A stretch of DNA of 64,000 bases, taken from NCBI GenBank assembly GCA_963853835.1, contig OY970832.1, positions 31,136,208 through 31,200,207 of the forward strand, read 5' to 3'. Both the position numbers and the translations under genes were made by a program. The notes beneath the pieces were generated by a model. It was not told the DNA's origin. It worked only from the letters and a program-made list of their open reading frames with translations, and ran no database searches. The DNA is from Calendula officinalis (taxonomy: Eukaryota; Streptophyta; Magnoliopsida; Asterales; Asteraceae). This document shows positions 13,501-24,967 of this stretch, in pieces. Numbering within the stretch: the stretch's first letter is position 1; each line of letters starts with the position of its first letter.

Positions 13501-14509
13501 CTTTCTAATCCTATATGTCGATGACATACTACTCATATGAAATAACATACCAATGCTACAAGATGTAAAATCATGGCTTGGGAAGTGCTTCGCTATGAAG
13601 GATCTAGGGGAAGCGACTTATATACTTGGTATAAAAATATACCGAGATAGATCAAAGTGGTTAATCGGACTAAGTCAAAGTGCGTAAATTGATAAGATTC
13701 TAAAACAGTTTAGAATGGATGCTTCCAAACGTGGAAACCTTCCTATGCAACACAATGTACACTTGAGTAAGACTCAAGGACCGTCCTCGCCTGATGAGAT
13801 GAAACGTATGCGTGATGTCCCCTATGCCTCCGCAGTAGGGTCTATCATGTATGCAGTACGGTGCACAAGACCTGATGTAGCGTTCTCTCAGAACCTTACA
13901 AGCCGATATCAACAGAATCCAGGTGAGAGTCACTGGACTGCTGTTAAGAACATACTGAAGTATCTTAGGAATACTAAAGATATGTTTCTTGTTTATGGTG
14001 GTGAAACTCAAAATGAGCTAACCGTTACTTGTTATTCTGATGCTAGTTTTGAGACTGATAGAGATGATTCCAAATCTCAAACGGGGTATGTTTTCGTTTT
14101 GAACGGAGGCGCTGTTGATTGGAAAAGTGCTAAACAGAGCACTATCGCTATGTCTTCTACAGAAGCTAAATACATTGCAACTAATGAGGCTGCAATGGAA
14201 GCTGTTTGTATGAGGAAATTCATTTCTGGGCTTGGAGTGGTCCCCAGTAATGAAAGACATATGGATATGTACTGTGATAACACAGGTGCTATCATCATTG
14301 CCAACGAACCTGGTGTTCAGAAAGGCGCCATACATTATCGGAGGAAGCTTCACTACATTAGAGATGCGATCCTAATGGGAGATGTACGCTTGCTCAAAGT
14401 TCATACAGATGACAACTTAGCTGATCCCTTCACGAAGCCAATGTCATGCACAAAACATATTGAGCATGCTAGAAACATTGGGCTTCGACCAGCTAGTAGT
14501 TTCATGTAA
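10503..14509 (+). pseudogene. Gag-pol of element C, multiply broken
   Basis: Closely similar to the intact polyprotein of D along its whole length. Lesions relative to D: a 1-base deletion near 10525; a stop at 10898-10900 where D has CAG; a 1-base insertion near 11560; a further frame change near 11884; a stop at 13538-13540 (GGA to TGA), just after YVDDILLI; and a stop at 13685-13687 (TAC to TAA). Readable motifs include the zinc knuckle CHHCGETGHRRRNC near 11282, protease DTGCGTH near 11430, integrase RSDRGGEY near 12215, RT MDVKTAFLNG and YVDD, and RNase H YSDASFETD near 14035. It cannot make a functional polyprotein. Copies like this can still be mobilised in trans if RNA signals and LTRs work. 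Confidence 0.92.
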
Positions 14510-15350
14510 TCTGTTTTGGTATTTGGATAATGGAACATTGAGCAGTTTTTATTGGAATAAATTGATATATTTGATATGATCATTTTTATATGAATATCTA
14601 CTGTGTTCTATATTTGCATGTTTATATCCATGAATATTTACTGCGTTTTATATTCTAAATTGTCCATTGTCATATTAATAATATGGGAATATTATTAAGA
14701 CAAATCTGAGGGCATTGATGACATTATCTTAGTGTGACTAAGGATGATGAAATCAAACTCACATGTTGTTCATAAGATGCACAATTGGACTGACCCAACC
14801 TATGAGAAATCACTTCCTGGATTTATGTCACAAGTGAATCTCACAAAGGCTTTGTCGCTTATCCTCTGACTTGAGATGCAAGTTGGTTTGTGTATGTAGA
14901 GGGGCAAACTTTGATGTGGTTAAACGTTGACCTGAATAAGGCTGCTATAACAACCATTATCGGGTTTGTCATTAAGCATATGACAGACACGTGCAGTCAA
15001 TAAAGAATTTGTTCCTCCACGTAAGTGGATTAGATACTACTGGGCCCTCGATGATTTTAATAGATGTATGTGTGGCCGCTCCCAAAAGGTAATCACGATG
15101 AATCCTGATTGGTTTTGGTAATCTACTTCAATGTATAGATCGAGAAACAGAATCGTTGAAATTGTAGATTGACATTAATCCTTGTTTAAATTTCAACATA
15201 GTATCAGCAACAAAAGGATAACTGATTGAAAAAACTTTGAACAAAGATTTTATGAAACTCCTCATGTACTTCTAGGGGCATTGGCGGGTTGCTAGACTCT
15301 AACCTTTGCTTGTACAACTACTTGATGTTATCACGTGCGCAAGTGGGAGC
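14510..15350 (+). other. 3' untranslated region of element C
   Basis: No coding frame. It contains a block near 15045-15180 (GGGCCCTCGATGATTTT ... GTGTGGCCGCTCCC ... GATCGAGAAACAGAATCG) with recognisable counterparts in D, E and, more weakly, A, B and F. It ends in the polypurine tract CAAGTGGGAGC. Confidence 0.7.
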
Positions 15351-15981
15351 TGTTGGAATATGCTTCACGCGTATAAGATATAGTTATATGGCTAGTTGTT
15401 TGTGAGCCTAAAGGGTCACACACTTAAACACTAATCACCATAAGATATATAGTGTAATTAGGGTAATTACATTATATATTAATATAAGCTACTAGCTTGT
15501 ATACATATTATAGTTTAATATTAATTGTTAATATTGAAACTTAAGAGTGAGCTTAATAGAAAGAACAAAAGGCAAGGGGCTAGAGTGCAATAAATCGTAA
15601 GTGATTATGGGAAGTCATTAAAAGGGATTAGGGCAACCATAATCCCTTCACTCCCTATGACTCACGGCCGCACACCCCCACACTCTCTCTAGGGTTCTTT
15701 TGCTTCTTCTTGATTGCTCAATCGGACTAGCATCCCTTGGTTTTCTTGCCATAGTGTTGTGTGGACTAGCTTTGGAGGAATTCCACGTTGGAGTTCTTGA
15801 TTTCCATCCGTCGTCGATCACCTCCATCCGTATTATACAAAGGCTTCAAGGGTATGATTATTCATCTTAACTCTTTGTATTTTATTAGTTTAATTATATG
15901 ATTGATATCAAGATCCGTTCATTGGTGATTAAACTATTTTCCGCTGCGTTTGTTACTTGTTATAACCAAAAATCACCATTA
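15351..15981 (+). repeat. 3' LTR of element C
   Basis: 631 bp, same ends as the 5' copy, followed by the GAATC duplication. Confidence 0.93.
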
Positions 15982-18375
15982 GAATCGCAAGTTCCTCAGG
16001 TAACACGACCACACCTCTTATTCACTTTAATATACTTGTAAAGTACATTACGAGTAATCTAACTTTTGCAATCGTTTATTGCAGGAGGAGATGGAAAGTG
16101 ATAGTGACCGGCATGAGATGGTGATGATCCCACAAGCACCAAGTTTTTTTATAATTCAGTATTCTATGGATTCAGTAAAACAATTTTATTTTATTGTTGG
16201 ATAATTTTTTATTTTTATGTTAAAACAAGGTTTTTGGTTTTAATCAATAAGAATCCATGGTTGAATTATATTATGTTATGTGTGCATGTATGACAATTAC
16301 ACTAGTCAAGGTTTATGACTAGATTGTAAGTCAAGTTTTGATTTACTTAGTATCTCATGTTTTATATTTGTTTGATTATTGTATAAATGAATAATGTCTT
16401 AGAAGCTCAAATGCTTAGATATTAGAAATTAGAAGTTTTTTTTCTAAAGTATTTAGATGGAAGCATAAGGTTCAAAAGTTATTGAACTTAGTTAAAACAT
16501 CTTAAGTAATAGTCACTACTTATGATAGTACGTTTTAAATATTAGTATTAATATAGTGTGATTATATTGGATATAATCAAGGTGGACTTTAAAAGTATTA
16601 TTACAAGTGTCTCATACTTGTAATAAAGGATTTAATAAAGTAATAATTCTCTAACAAGGAATGCTGAATATTCGCAAAATCCAAGAAATGACTTAGAGAT
16701 TAAATAAACTCTTAAAAAGGTCAAACTATATTAAAGTATTTAAGAACTAAAAGGTATTAAACGCAAGTGTTTCATACTTGTAATTAATACAATATTTAAT
16801 CAAGTCATAATTCCCTAATAGGAATAATGGATATTTAAGAAATCCAAGAAATGACTTTGGCATTAAAATAAGGTTCTTAAAAAGAATACTAAGGTATTTA
16901 AGAATTGGAAGTGTTATCTCAAGTGTTTTATACTTGTTAGATACAATAATCAATAAAAGTCATAATTCCCTAAACAGGAATATTGGATATTCGCAAATCC
17001 AAAGGATGACTTTAATAATTGATGAATTCTTAAAGGATTAAACTATAAGTTATTGACAAAAAGGTCAAAGTGTTGACTTGGTCAAAGTGATAGTTTAAGT
17101 GATGCTTAAAATCCATAAAAGTGAGTGGGAGCTATGACTAACATAATTCATTAAAGACATTAATGAGTTTAGTAAGTTAATGAGACATTAACAACAAGGA
17201 ATTACCAAGTCGTTAGTAAAAGAGTTAAGAAAAATAAATGATCATTGATTAGATTATCGCAAGCCTAATAGCGTGGTCACAAATCTTGTGATTAATTATT
17301 GCAAATCTAATAGGATGTTCACACTCTAATGAATAAGTTAATCATTTAAGGAAATTTCTTTAACTAGTAAAAGTACCTACAAATCAAGTAGCTAAAAGAT
17401 ATTAAGGTACAAGGCAAGTTTTATAGATTCAAGAAACTAAGGAGCTATTTTCCAATCGTCCTATGTTTAACGAATCATATAAAAAGGGCAAGACTAGAAT
17501 ATGTTCTAATGTTGCATGAACAATATCTAGCAAAGACAAAAGTAATAGTATTTTTAAATACACGTCTTATGTCTTTACTTTAATAGAGATGACTAATTGT
17601 AATTGGTGATAAAAGTTACAATTAAGAGTCATTGAGTAATCAACACAAACGCAAAGAATAGGTAATGATCCAGTAATAATTCAGTATCTATGTCCAGTGA
17701 GGAATAATACATGAGTTAGTATCATTGTTATTCAGACTTTGTATGTTTTACAATATCCATGAATAAAAGTCTCTTTATTCAAAAAGATATAAATCTGTGA
17801 CTACTCATCTTGGTGGGAACCTTGATGGGACGTTAACGTCATCGCGGTATTTGGTGGTAGATTCGAAGTTCTTCGAAGATAGATACACAAGTTTTTGTGT
17901 AAACCAAATATCGATGATATTCTGTTGGAGCTCGACGAATATTGGATCGAAATATAACAAGATGGTAATTGCACCTCCTTTGTAGGAGAGATATTTATGG
18001 GTCCCTTGACATGATGAAAACTGACAAGTGCATGGCCATGCCCAAAAAGCGAACTGATTCGTTCTTTGTCGTTTATCACAACAGTTTAAATCAAGTAGTC
18101 AATAAATGATTTCGAGTACAGGAGTTGATAATTTCTACCATGCTCGTATTCGTTATCACAAATATCGTGTTGCAAGGGATGAACCTAACAACGTTACCCA
18201 AGAAGTAAAGATGGTGTGTTCTTTACTAGGCAACGCTATTAAAGGAGTTTTCTCAAAAACTATACCTGGGTTACATAAGCTGTTTTTATGGGGTTGGTTA
18301 CCTACATGCCCATCTAGAAGGCCACTGTAGCTCGTGTCATCAAGCTAAGGTTACGAACTTGCACAAGTGGGAGTC
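15982..18375 (+). other. Tail of B gag and noncoding 3' half of element B
   Basis: After the GAATC duplication the B gag frame continues (ASSS...). Unspliced it stays open to a TGA near 16119. A GT at 16000 (CAG|GTAACA) and an AG at 16084 (TTGCAG|GAGG) could delimit an 85-bp intron, after which the frame would stop within a few codons; this is speculative. The remainder has no pol motif. At 16598-17040 a unit of about 160 bp occurs three times, each with the arms CAAGTGT and ATACTTG. A block near 17990-18050 (ATGGGTCCCTTGACATGATG, CATGGCCATGCCCAAAA) matches the 3' UTR block of the other elements. The polypurine tract CAAGTGGGAGTC ends at 18375. Confidence 0.65.
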
Positions 18376-19486
18376 TGATGGATTTATGTGCACAGTTAGT
18401 CAACCTATGGTGATACATCCATGCCTACGAAACACTTAAGGGTCACACCGGTGAGTGCATGTAATACGAGTAAGATATGCAATGATACTTGGAAGAGGAT
18501 TTATTCATAATAGTCATTTATGAATCAAATTAAGTATTAAGTCAAGTTTGACTTATTACTAGATTAGTTTGACTAACTAATTAATACAAGTATTTGTACA
18601 TTTACTAGTTGAGTAAATATACAATGTGTTAATTATAGATTATCCATAATATGATTTAAAGCTATTAAATCATATAGTGTTTTGGATAATATTATTGTCT
18701 AATTAATTATTAAAAGTATTAAATACAAGTATATATTTTGTATATGTAATATACACGAAATATATGTAAGTGTATAATACTAGACATTTAATAATTAAGT
18801 GGGATATTAATAACTAGTTAAACTACAAGGGTTTAAAGTGTAAAAGGATAAGTTTAATTAATGATTAATATTAATTAAACTAGAAGGGCCCTAAGTGAAA
18901 GTCCTTCTATTATAAATAGAAGGCTTGGGTTCCTTGTTTAGTTGCTCATTGTACACGAAAAAGAACCCTAGCCCTCTCCCTAGTTTCGGCCGAATATGAG
19001 GAAGAACACAAGCCTTGTGTTCTTTGTTCTTCGTTCGTTCTTCGTGTTCTTCAAGTCCTTAAAGATCCAAGATCATTGCATCAACCAACTAGAAGGTTTC
19101 TCGTCGTGTTCATCATCAGTGGATCTATCTTAAGTATTAACTAAGGTATGTTTTGGGAAACATTTTTCCCCTCTTCTCCTCTTGTTCGAATTCGGCCAAA
19201 GAACCCTAGGGTTCTTTGGTTGATGGTCGACGAACACACACAAGATGTGTGTGTGTGTTCGGGTTTTTCGTACAAGATTTCTTTTGTCAATCTAATCTAG
19301 ATCTCCAAGATCACAATCCTTTAGGGTTTAAGGATTAGGTTTAATCTCAGTTCCGCATTTAGGGATTAAATCAGCTAGTTGGTTTTAACCGGTCAAGAAC
19401 AAGTTCATGTTCTTGGTCAGTGTGGTTCGAACCAAGTGACTAGGAGGTTGACCCATGTGGTCAATCAGTATGAATGAAACCCTTAA
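18376..19486 (+). repeat. 3' LTR of element B
   Basis: Starts TGATGGATTTATGTGC after the purine tract and ends CCTTAA where the 5' copy has CCTTCA. It retains the promoter inverted repeats and the TATA palindrome (near 18902-18922). Confidence 0.85.
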
Positions 19487-19792
19487 ATATGTGGGCCCCC
19501 TGCTGATTTGATGTGACAATTTAAGTACCTGCGAAGGTCATAACTAAATTCAAAGTTCAATTGGTAGTCTAATCAGTCATCATAAATCTTGATCAGGAAA
19601 CAAATTCGTGACTAGAGATGACGAGTGTCCCTGTCTCTAGTTACGGGATATCTTGTAGCGAAGGGCATATGATCACTTATCTCAGGAACTGACTTCTGAT
19701 GAGATTCAGAGTTCAGCAGCTGCACTGGTTTGCACACTTTAAAAGTATGCTTGACAAACGTATATAGTTGATGAGATGTCCAAGTGGGAGAC
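19487..19792 (+). other. 3' untranslated remnant of element A
   Basis: Contains GTGGGCCCCCTGCTGATTTG, a weak match to the 3' UTR block of the other copia elements, and a polypurine tract (CAAGTGGGAGAC) directly before the LTR at 19793. The end of RNase H and the start of this UTR are missing. Confidence 0.6.
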
Positions 19793-20531
19793 TGTTGGAA
19801 ATAGTGTCCAACGTCATCAAATAAACCGGTTGACTGGTCAACGTAAATTAGAGTCCTACTGGAGTTGCTCTTGAGGCGCAACCGAACACGAGATAAAGCA
19901 AACTGGGCTTTAATTAAATGTATAATTAAAGTGCAACAAGCTAGAATAAGTTAATGGGTATTAACTAGTTATTCTGATCGGGCTACTTTAACTAATGGGT
20001 TTAATTAAATAGACGGGTTTGGGCTAATTTGAGTTTGACTCAAACAAGGAAAAGTTTTATCAAACCTATAAATAGGGTGCACTGGGTATTAACCTAATAC
20101 ACTTGTTCCTTGTTTCTTGCACCCATTCGGCCGCCCCCCCTTTGTCCGTTGACCACCACCGCCGAACCACCGTGCCGCCGTGTTCGACCGGACCGAAATA
20201 GTTTTCGGTGGTTGTTTCGTTTGGGTTTTCTCAAGGGTACTTTACACTACCTCGTGGTGTATCGTCTCGTTCGTTGTCTAACCTCAAGTGTGATCAAGTA
20301 GAGGAGTTTTAGCTTGAATCCTAGTTCGTTGACAAGTTCTGGCTCGTACTAGATCTCAAGGGATTGCATCACCAGTTACAGCCAATGTAAGTGTTTGAAT
20401 TTCTTTATATTTAATCTAGTTACCTTAGACTCATAGATCTAATCGGTCCTATTAGATTCGTCGATTATCGTATTGATTTGTTTGTAATTCCGCGACGAAC
20501 AAAGTTTCAGTAAATTGATACGAACCCAACA
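19793..20531 (+). repeat. 3' LTR of element A
   Basis: 739 bp from TGTTGGAAATAG to GAACCCAACA (TG...CA), preceded by a polypurine tract. The TATA box lies in CCTATAAATAGG at 20065-20076. Reverse complement of the LTR at the left edge of the window. Confidence 0.9.
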
Positions 20532-21504
20532 GCTTCTACTTATCTAAGTATCCAAGATGAGTTGAAAATTTGGTGTTTTTATGGTTAAAATATAGAGCTC
20601 TAGACCTCATAATTTATCGTGGTAATTGCTTTGTTTTTTTGTCATTTCCTTTTATTCTAATAGGTGTATGTTGTACTTTTCATTACTTTCTTGCTAGTGT
20701 TTTTATTTGAAATGTAATAATATGTTTCGTTCAGTATAGTACAAATGATGACATTGTCAAAACTCCTCCGTTCGCTACCTTAAATAAAAAATAAATTGCT
20801 TCACGTTTAAATTAATCTCCATTGACTATCTGAAATGGATAAGTTCAAGAGGTAGGTACATTGTAATGAATTATTGTAAAATATGTGGAAAAACGTAAGA
20901 GGTAGGTACAGTGTAATTAATTATTGTAAAATATGTGGAAAAACGTGTGAATATTTGGGGGAAGTTTTCTAAGAGATAGGTACACACGTACACTACTACA
21001 CTCTTAACAATACTATTTTTTTATTTTAGTAGAGATTTTATCAATAAATTTTGAGCGATATCACACCTTACTCAGATGCAAAACAATCATATATTCACTT
21101 TCTTATATATAGTGTTGGGTTCATGAAATAACTCTACTTTTGCATTTAGTATAGAATTAAGTGTTGATTTAAATAATTTTAAAATTCTTTCATTGTTAAA
21201 TGTTACTACAGTATTAGATATTCAAATATGGAATAAAAAGATACAAAAAATAGAAAACTAGCCTCTAATTATTATGTCATTTCTTCATAGTGAACGTCAA
21301 AATATGTTATGTATAAACAAACAAATGACATGTATTTAAAAGTTAATTTTATAGTTTTAAATTGTTTTCTATATTCGAATATCAATTAACATTTTTTTTA
21401 TAAATTATTTTAAAAACTATGAATTAAAACAATAGTTAAATAGGGTTTGCGGTTTTTGAAAAAGTAAAATTCACATATGAATTTACTCCGATATATTATT
21501 TATA
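20532..21504. other. AT-rich DNA without a gene
   Basis: No coding or RNA gene recognised. A 50-bp unit (GAGGTAGGTACA ... GTGGAAAAACGT) is duplicated in tandem at 20848-20946, and a third partial copy (AGAGATAGGTACA) follows at 20971. Confidence 0.5.
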
Positions 21505-21807
21505 CTTCCTCCGATTCAAAATAAGTGACACACTTTGGATTTCACAGCTTTTGAGACAAAAGATTAAAATGATGATTAAATTAAATTAATTGGATGGTTA
21601 GTGTGGAATGAGTCCCATACATTTTGAATAAAGTAAGGTTAATGATGTTTAAAAATAAAAAGTAAGGGTAAAATGAGTCATTGAACTTTGTTAAAATAGA
21701 TAGTTAGGGTATACTTTTTGCCAAGTAAAGTAATTTTTTAAAGTGTGTCACTTATTTTAAATCACCCTAAAATAGAAAGTGTGTCACTTATTTTGAATCG
21801 GAGGAAG
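21505..21807. mobile_element. Stowaway-like (Tc1/mariner) MITE
   Basis: About 300 bp with long inverted ends, CTTCCTCCGATTCAAAATAA at the left and its complement at the right. TA flanks the left end; the right flank has decayed. An internal duplicate of the right arm (GTGTGTCACTTATTTT at 21747 and 21779) is visible. No coding capacity. The superfamily is inferred from the TIR style and TA target. Confidence 0.7.
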
Positions 21808-21859
21808 TCTAAAACATTGTTATCACTAGCTTATCCTCCAAACCAGGGAGGATTTAATA

Positions 21860-22270
21860 GTGATGAGCATTCATACTGAAAAAACAAAATCCACCCGAAA
21901 ATCTACCAAAAAAGAACCGAATCAAAACCTAAAACATGTAATCGGTTTGGGTTCGGGTTCGGTTTTGAAAATTCATCATTTTCAGTTTTGTTTCGGTTCT
22001 CGGATAGGGATGAGCATTTGGGCTAAAAATACTGAACCAAAACCAAAAACATGTAATCGGTTCGGTTTCAGCTTTAAAAATTATTTATTTTTGGTTTCGC
22101 TTTTATCCTTTCGGTGCGGTTCGATTCTCGGATTGGGATGAGCATTTGGGATAAACCGAAACTGACCGAACCGAATCAAAGCGGAAAACATGTAATTGGT
22201 TCGCTTTCGGTTTTAAAAATTTATCATTTTCGGGTTTTATTCTATTGGTTTTTGTTCGATTTCTAGACCG
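21860..22270. repeat. Three-copy tandem repeat of about 125-150 bp
   Basis: Units beginning at about 21862, 22007 and 22136 share GATGAGCATT, CCGAA-rich words, AACATGTAATCGGTTCG and a TTTTAAAAATT stretch. Frames across them are open only because of composition. No gene is supported. Confidence 0.7.
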
Positions 22271-22437
22271 AGCTTACACGTAAGATTCATTGAATTGATT
22301 ATTTCGTTTTTCATAACATGTGCATTTTTATTTATATTATTATCAGTGGCTTGATCCTAGACATTGTTATCAACGGCTTAATCCTTGAAAAAAGCTTAAG
22401 AATGTAAAATATATATCCGAACATATTGTCTATAAGA

Positions 22438-22812
22438 AGTGGGATCCGGTGAGGACTCAAAAAATGGTGAGTACTTGCGAGGACACCTAAAAAAATTTCA
22501 AAAAATTCTGAAAAATATATATATAAATTTCCATGATTATTACTACATTTGACAAAAAAAAAATTGAAAAAAAAAAATTATGATCCACTTTTTTTTGTGG
22601 ATCATAATAATGATCCATATTTTTTTTGGGATCATTATAATGATCCATTTTTTTTTGCTTCATTTTTGAATTTTTTTTAATCTTATAGGTTGCGATTTTT
22701 ATGTTTTAGAAAGAAATTTTTTTGAAAAAACTTTGTTTTGGCTCATTTTCAGAGTTTTTTTTTAGTCATCGCAGTCCTCACCGGTTTTTGAGTCCTCACC
22801 TGATCCGGACCC
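22438..22812. mobile_element. Mutator-like MITE, family M1, solitary copy
   Basis: Ends AGTGGGATCCGGTGAGGACT and its near-complement (GAGTCCTCACCTGATCCGG) match the M1 copies at 46316 and 53759. The interior shares CATGATTATTACTACATTTG and repeated GGATCATT words. Unlike the others it is not embedded in a (TA)n tract, and I see no clear target duplication. Confidence 0.75.
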
Positions 22813-22913
22813 TTATCAATAATACACATTTATCATTCATTTTCCCGTTAGATTACTGTTTATAAGAAATTGACGGCGTTAAGATATTGAAACGGGGGAA
22901 AGCAAATATATGT

Positions 22914-23170
22914 TTACTAGCAGGGTACCCGCGCAATGTGGCGGCGGGTACCCTATAACTATATTTTGCGATAACGATAGTGATTATACGATGGTGGCAG
23001 TAGTGATGGTGTGTTCGTTAGTGATTGTGAGGGTAGTGATTCTAGTGGCGGGTGGTAGTAGGTGCCTAGGTGGTGGTCAACAAAATGATATGAGTTTGTG
23101 GCCAGAGCTCCTTTCTAATAACATGAAGTCGCAAGTTCAAGTCCTTGGGGTGTCAATTTTTTCCTAAACA
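22914..23170 (-). mobile_element. Possible Helitron 3' end, with a SINE-like box nearby
   Basis: Read on the minus strand the segment ends CCCGCCGCCACATTGCGCGGGTACCCTG-type hairpin then CTAG, followed by T, the pattern of a Helitron 3' terminus (hairpin, CTRR, insertion before T). The 5' TC end was not located. Within it, AAGTTCAAGTCC near 23131 resembles a Pol III B box, so a decayed SINE is an alternative for the right part. Confidence 0.35.
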
Positions 23171-23251
23171 CACATGTTTCCTGAGATAACAAGCTGGTTG
23201 GCTAATAATTAAGCTTGGTAAATTGACAAAGTCTGAAATATATATTATATG

Positions 23252-23511
23252 TAGTACTCCCTCCGTCCCACAAAAAAGTACCCATTTTTCTTGGTCACAA
23301 GTTTAAAGATGAAAGTTAGTGGTGGGGTCATTGGTAATACTTTTGATTAAAATATAAAGTTAGTTTGGAGAAATAATGATAGTTATTGGTAGGATCCTTG
23401 GTAATTATATTATTTTATTAAATGGACCCCATTAATTTGAGAAATGTGTACTTTTTTGTGGAACACAAATATAAGGAAAAATGGGTACTTTTTTGTGGGA
23501 CGGAGGGAGTA
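23252..23511. mobile_element. Stowaway-like MITE
   Basis: About 260 bp with near-perfect ends (CTCCCTCCGTCCCAC at the left and its complement at the right), flanked by TA on both sides. Arms include AAAAAAGTACCCATTTTTC. No coding capacity. Confidence 0.85.
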
Positions 23512-23697
23512 AAAGATAAATAAATAGAAAATAAAATATTGTAAACTTAGGATAATTAAAAGGATTATTTGAAATAAGGCTGTTTACCTCATAAATGGGA
23601 CGGATGGAGTAAAAGATAAATAAATAGAAAATGAAATATTGTAAAATAAAGATAATTAAAAGGATTATTTGAAATGAGGCAGTTTACCTCATAAATG
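23499..23697. repeat. Tandem duplication of about 100 bp overlapping the MITE end
   Basis: Two copies of GGGACGGAKGGAGTAAAAGA followed by the same AT-rich flank ending TTTACCTCATAAATG. The unit includes the last 13 bp of the Stowaway element, so the duplication happened after the insertion. Confidence 0.75.
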
Positions 23698-23699
23698 TT

Positions 23700-24967
23700 A
23701 GTAGTTATTTGTAATTGTACTAGTTAGTAGGATTTCGTGGCGTGTTTGCCATTTCTCTATTTTCTATGTACTTGTAAAATGAAGATCAAGATACAACCGA
23801 ATGGAATCATGAAGTGATGTCTAAGAAACCTTGGATTCGATGAAGTCTAATGGAGACGGCGGATTTAGTGGGAGCTCACATGGAAGGTCATTATTTGTCC
23901 ATAGTTGACCATGTGTTTTCCCGGGTTGGCTCACGGGAAAAACGCATAGGGTTTGGGCATGGTTACCAATTTGATGTTGTATGCGTGTGATGATTATTTA
24001 TTTGCTTGGTTGTTAGATTTTCGCAATGTTAAATAAATAAATTAAATAAATTAAAAATGGTTTAATTTAATCACTCGCTATAGATTAATTAAAAGGTGAA
24101 AAGTATTTTTGTCACGAAAATAATTAATCAAAATTTTAATAGAAACAAAAACCCGTTTTTAGAGAATATCATTTTTATTGTCCTAATGATGACGCCACCC
24201 AAATCTTGCTAGACAAAGTTGGTTGTCGTGCATTAGCCGAGCCGATTTTGAATAGAACGTGTGGAAGGTGAGTGTGACTCATTTTTCTATGATTGGTCGT
24301 CGTGCATTAGCCGTGCCATTGTAGCCAAAATGTTTCACCGCGTATCATGTTGGATGATTTATATGATTTCTCACAAAATGTAAATCTTGCGCTATCCATT
24401 GGAATGTCACCACTTGAGTCTTGTGGAGCAAGGTCGGTTGTCGAGCGAAACCGAGCCGTGCCTTGTGAAGCAAGATAAGGGTGAGTATAAGTTCCTTATT
24501 TAAGTTGGTTGTCGAGCGAAACCGAGCCAATTTAGTAATGGGCTTATCGTGGATCTAGATGGTCGATTTACAAACTTTAAAGTAGATTTTAAATGATTGT
24601 CGAGCGAAACCGAGTCATTTAAAATTTGGTTTGAGGTTAGTGCATGTAGGGATCAAACATGCCAATTGACACAATGGTTGTCAAGTGATCCCGCAAGAAG
24701 CTAAGAGTTGTAAGTCACAATTGGTACAAGATAAATGCAATTGGTACAATTGGTACAATATGATTATTGGTACAATTGGTACAATATGGTGATTACAATT
24801 GGTACAATGGATACCACCGGAGATAGCTTTACATTATGATCCGCGGCATACCCGTCATAATGTATTGTGAAATAGGGATTCTTAGCCCTTGTTAAATATA
24901 AAAGTTTTGGGTAATATATTTACAAGGACCCATCAAACTAACTAAAACTACTTTGCTATTTTAATAG
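23700..24967 (+). other. Partial leader of element E
   Basis: Noncoding sequence before E gag. Five imperfect copies of GGTTGTCG followed by AGCGAAACCGAGCC or TGCATTAGCCGAGCC occur at 24218-24616. Short ATTGGTACA repeats follow at 24719-24811. No primer-binding site and no sequence matching the E 3' LTR are found upstream, so the 5' LTR and the start of the leader are missing. The left limit is approximate. Confidence 0.5.

Larger units (their letters stand above)
8080..15981 (+). mobile_element. Element C: full-length but dead Ty1/copia retrotransposon
   Basis: Complete 7.9-kb element in B gag. LTRs are at 8080-8709 and 15351-15981. Both start TGTTGGAATATG and end CACCATTA, a TG...TA ending rather than TG...CA. 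A perfect 5-bp duplication, GAATC (8075-8079 and 15982-15986), proves the borders. I count about 11 differences between the LTRs over about 630 bp, so it is older than its close relative D. A primer site starts at 8710 and a purine tract (CAAGTGGGAGC) ends at 15350. Confidence 0.95.
3583..19486 (+). mobile_element. Element B: gag-only copia-related LTR retrotransposon, itself invaded
   Basis: Two related LTRs (3583-4700 and 18376-19486) start with TGATGGATTTATGTGCACAG and enclose a primer-binding site, a long leader, a gag gene and a noncoding 3' part. No protease, integrase, RT or RNase H motif is seen in the B-derived sequence once nested element C (8080-15981) is removed. This gives a B unit of roughly 8 kb that must have relied on proteins from other elements. 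B lies inside the RNase H region of element A. The bases flanking B (CAAGG on the left, TATGT on the right) do not match, so the right junction was probably altered by a later deletion or recombination that also removed the end of A pol. Confidence 0.85.

Noticed and set aside
12008..14583. Minus-strand frames up to 111 codons opposite copia pol
   Set aside because: Mirror frames of conserved pol codons; similar shadows recur opposite D and E.
22910..23167. 85-codon frame beside GGTACCCGCGCAATG
   Set aside because: No homology or domain; overlaps a Helitron-like end and a degenerate SINE-like box.
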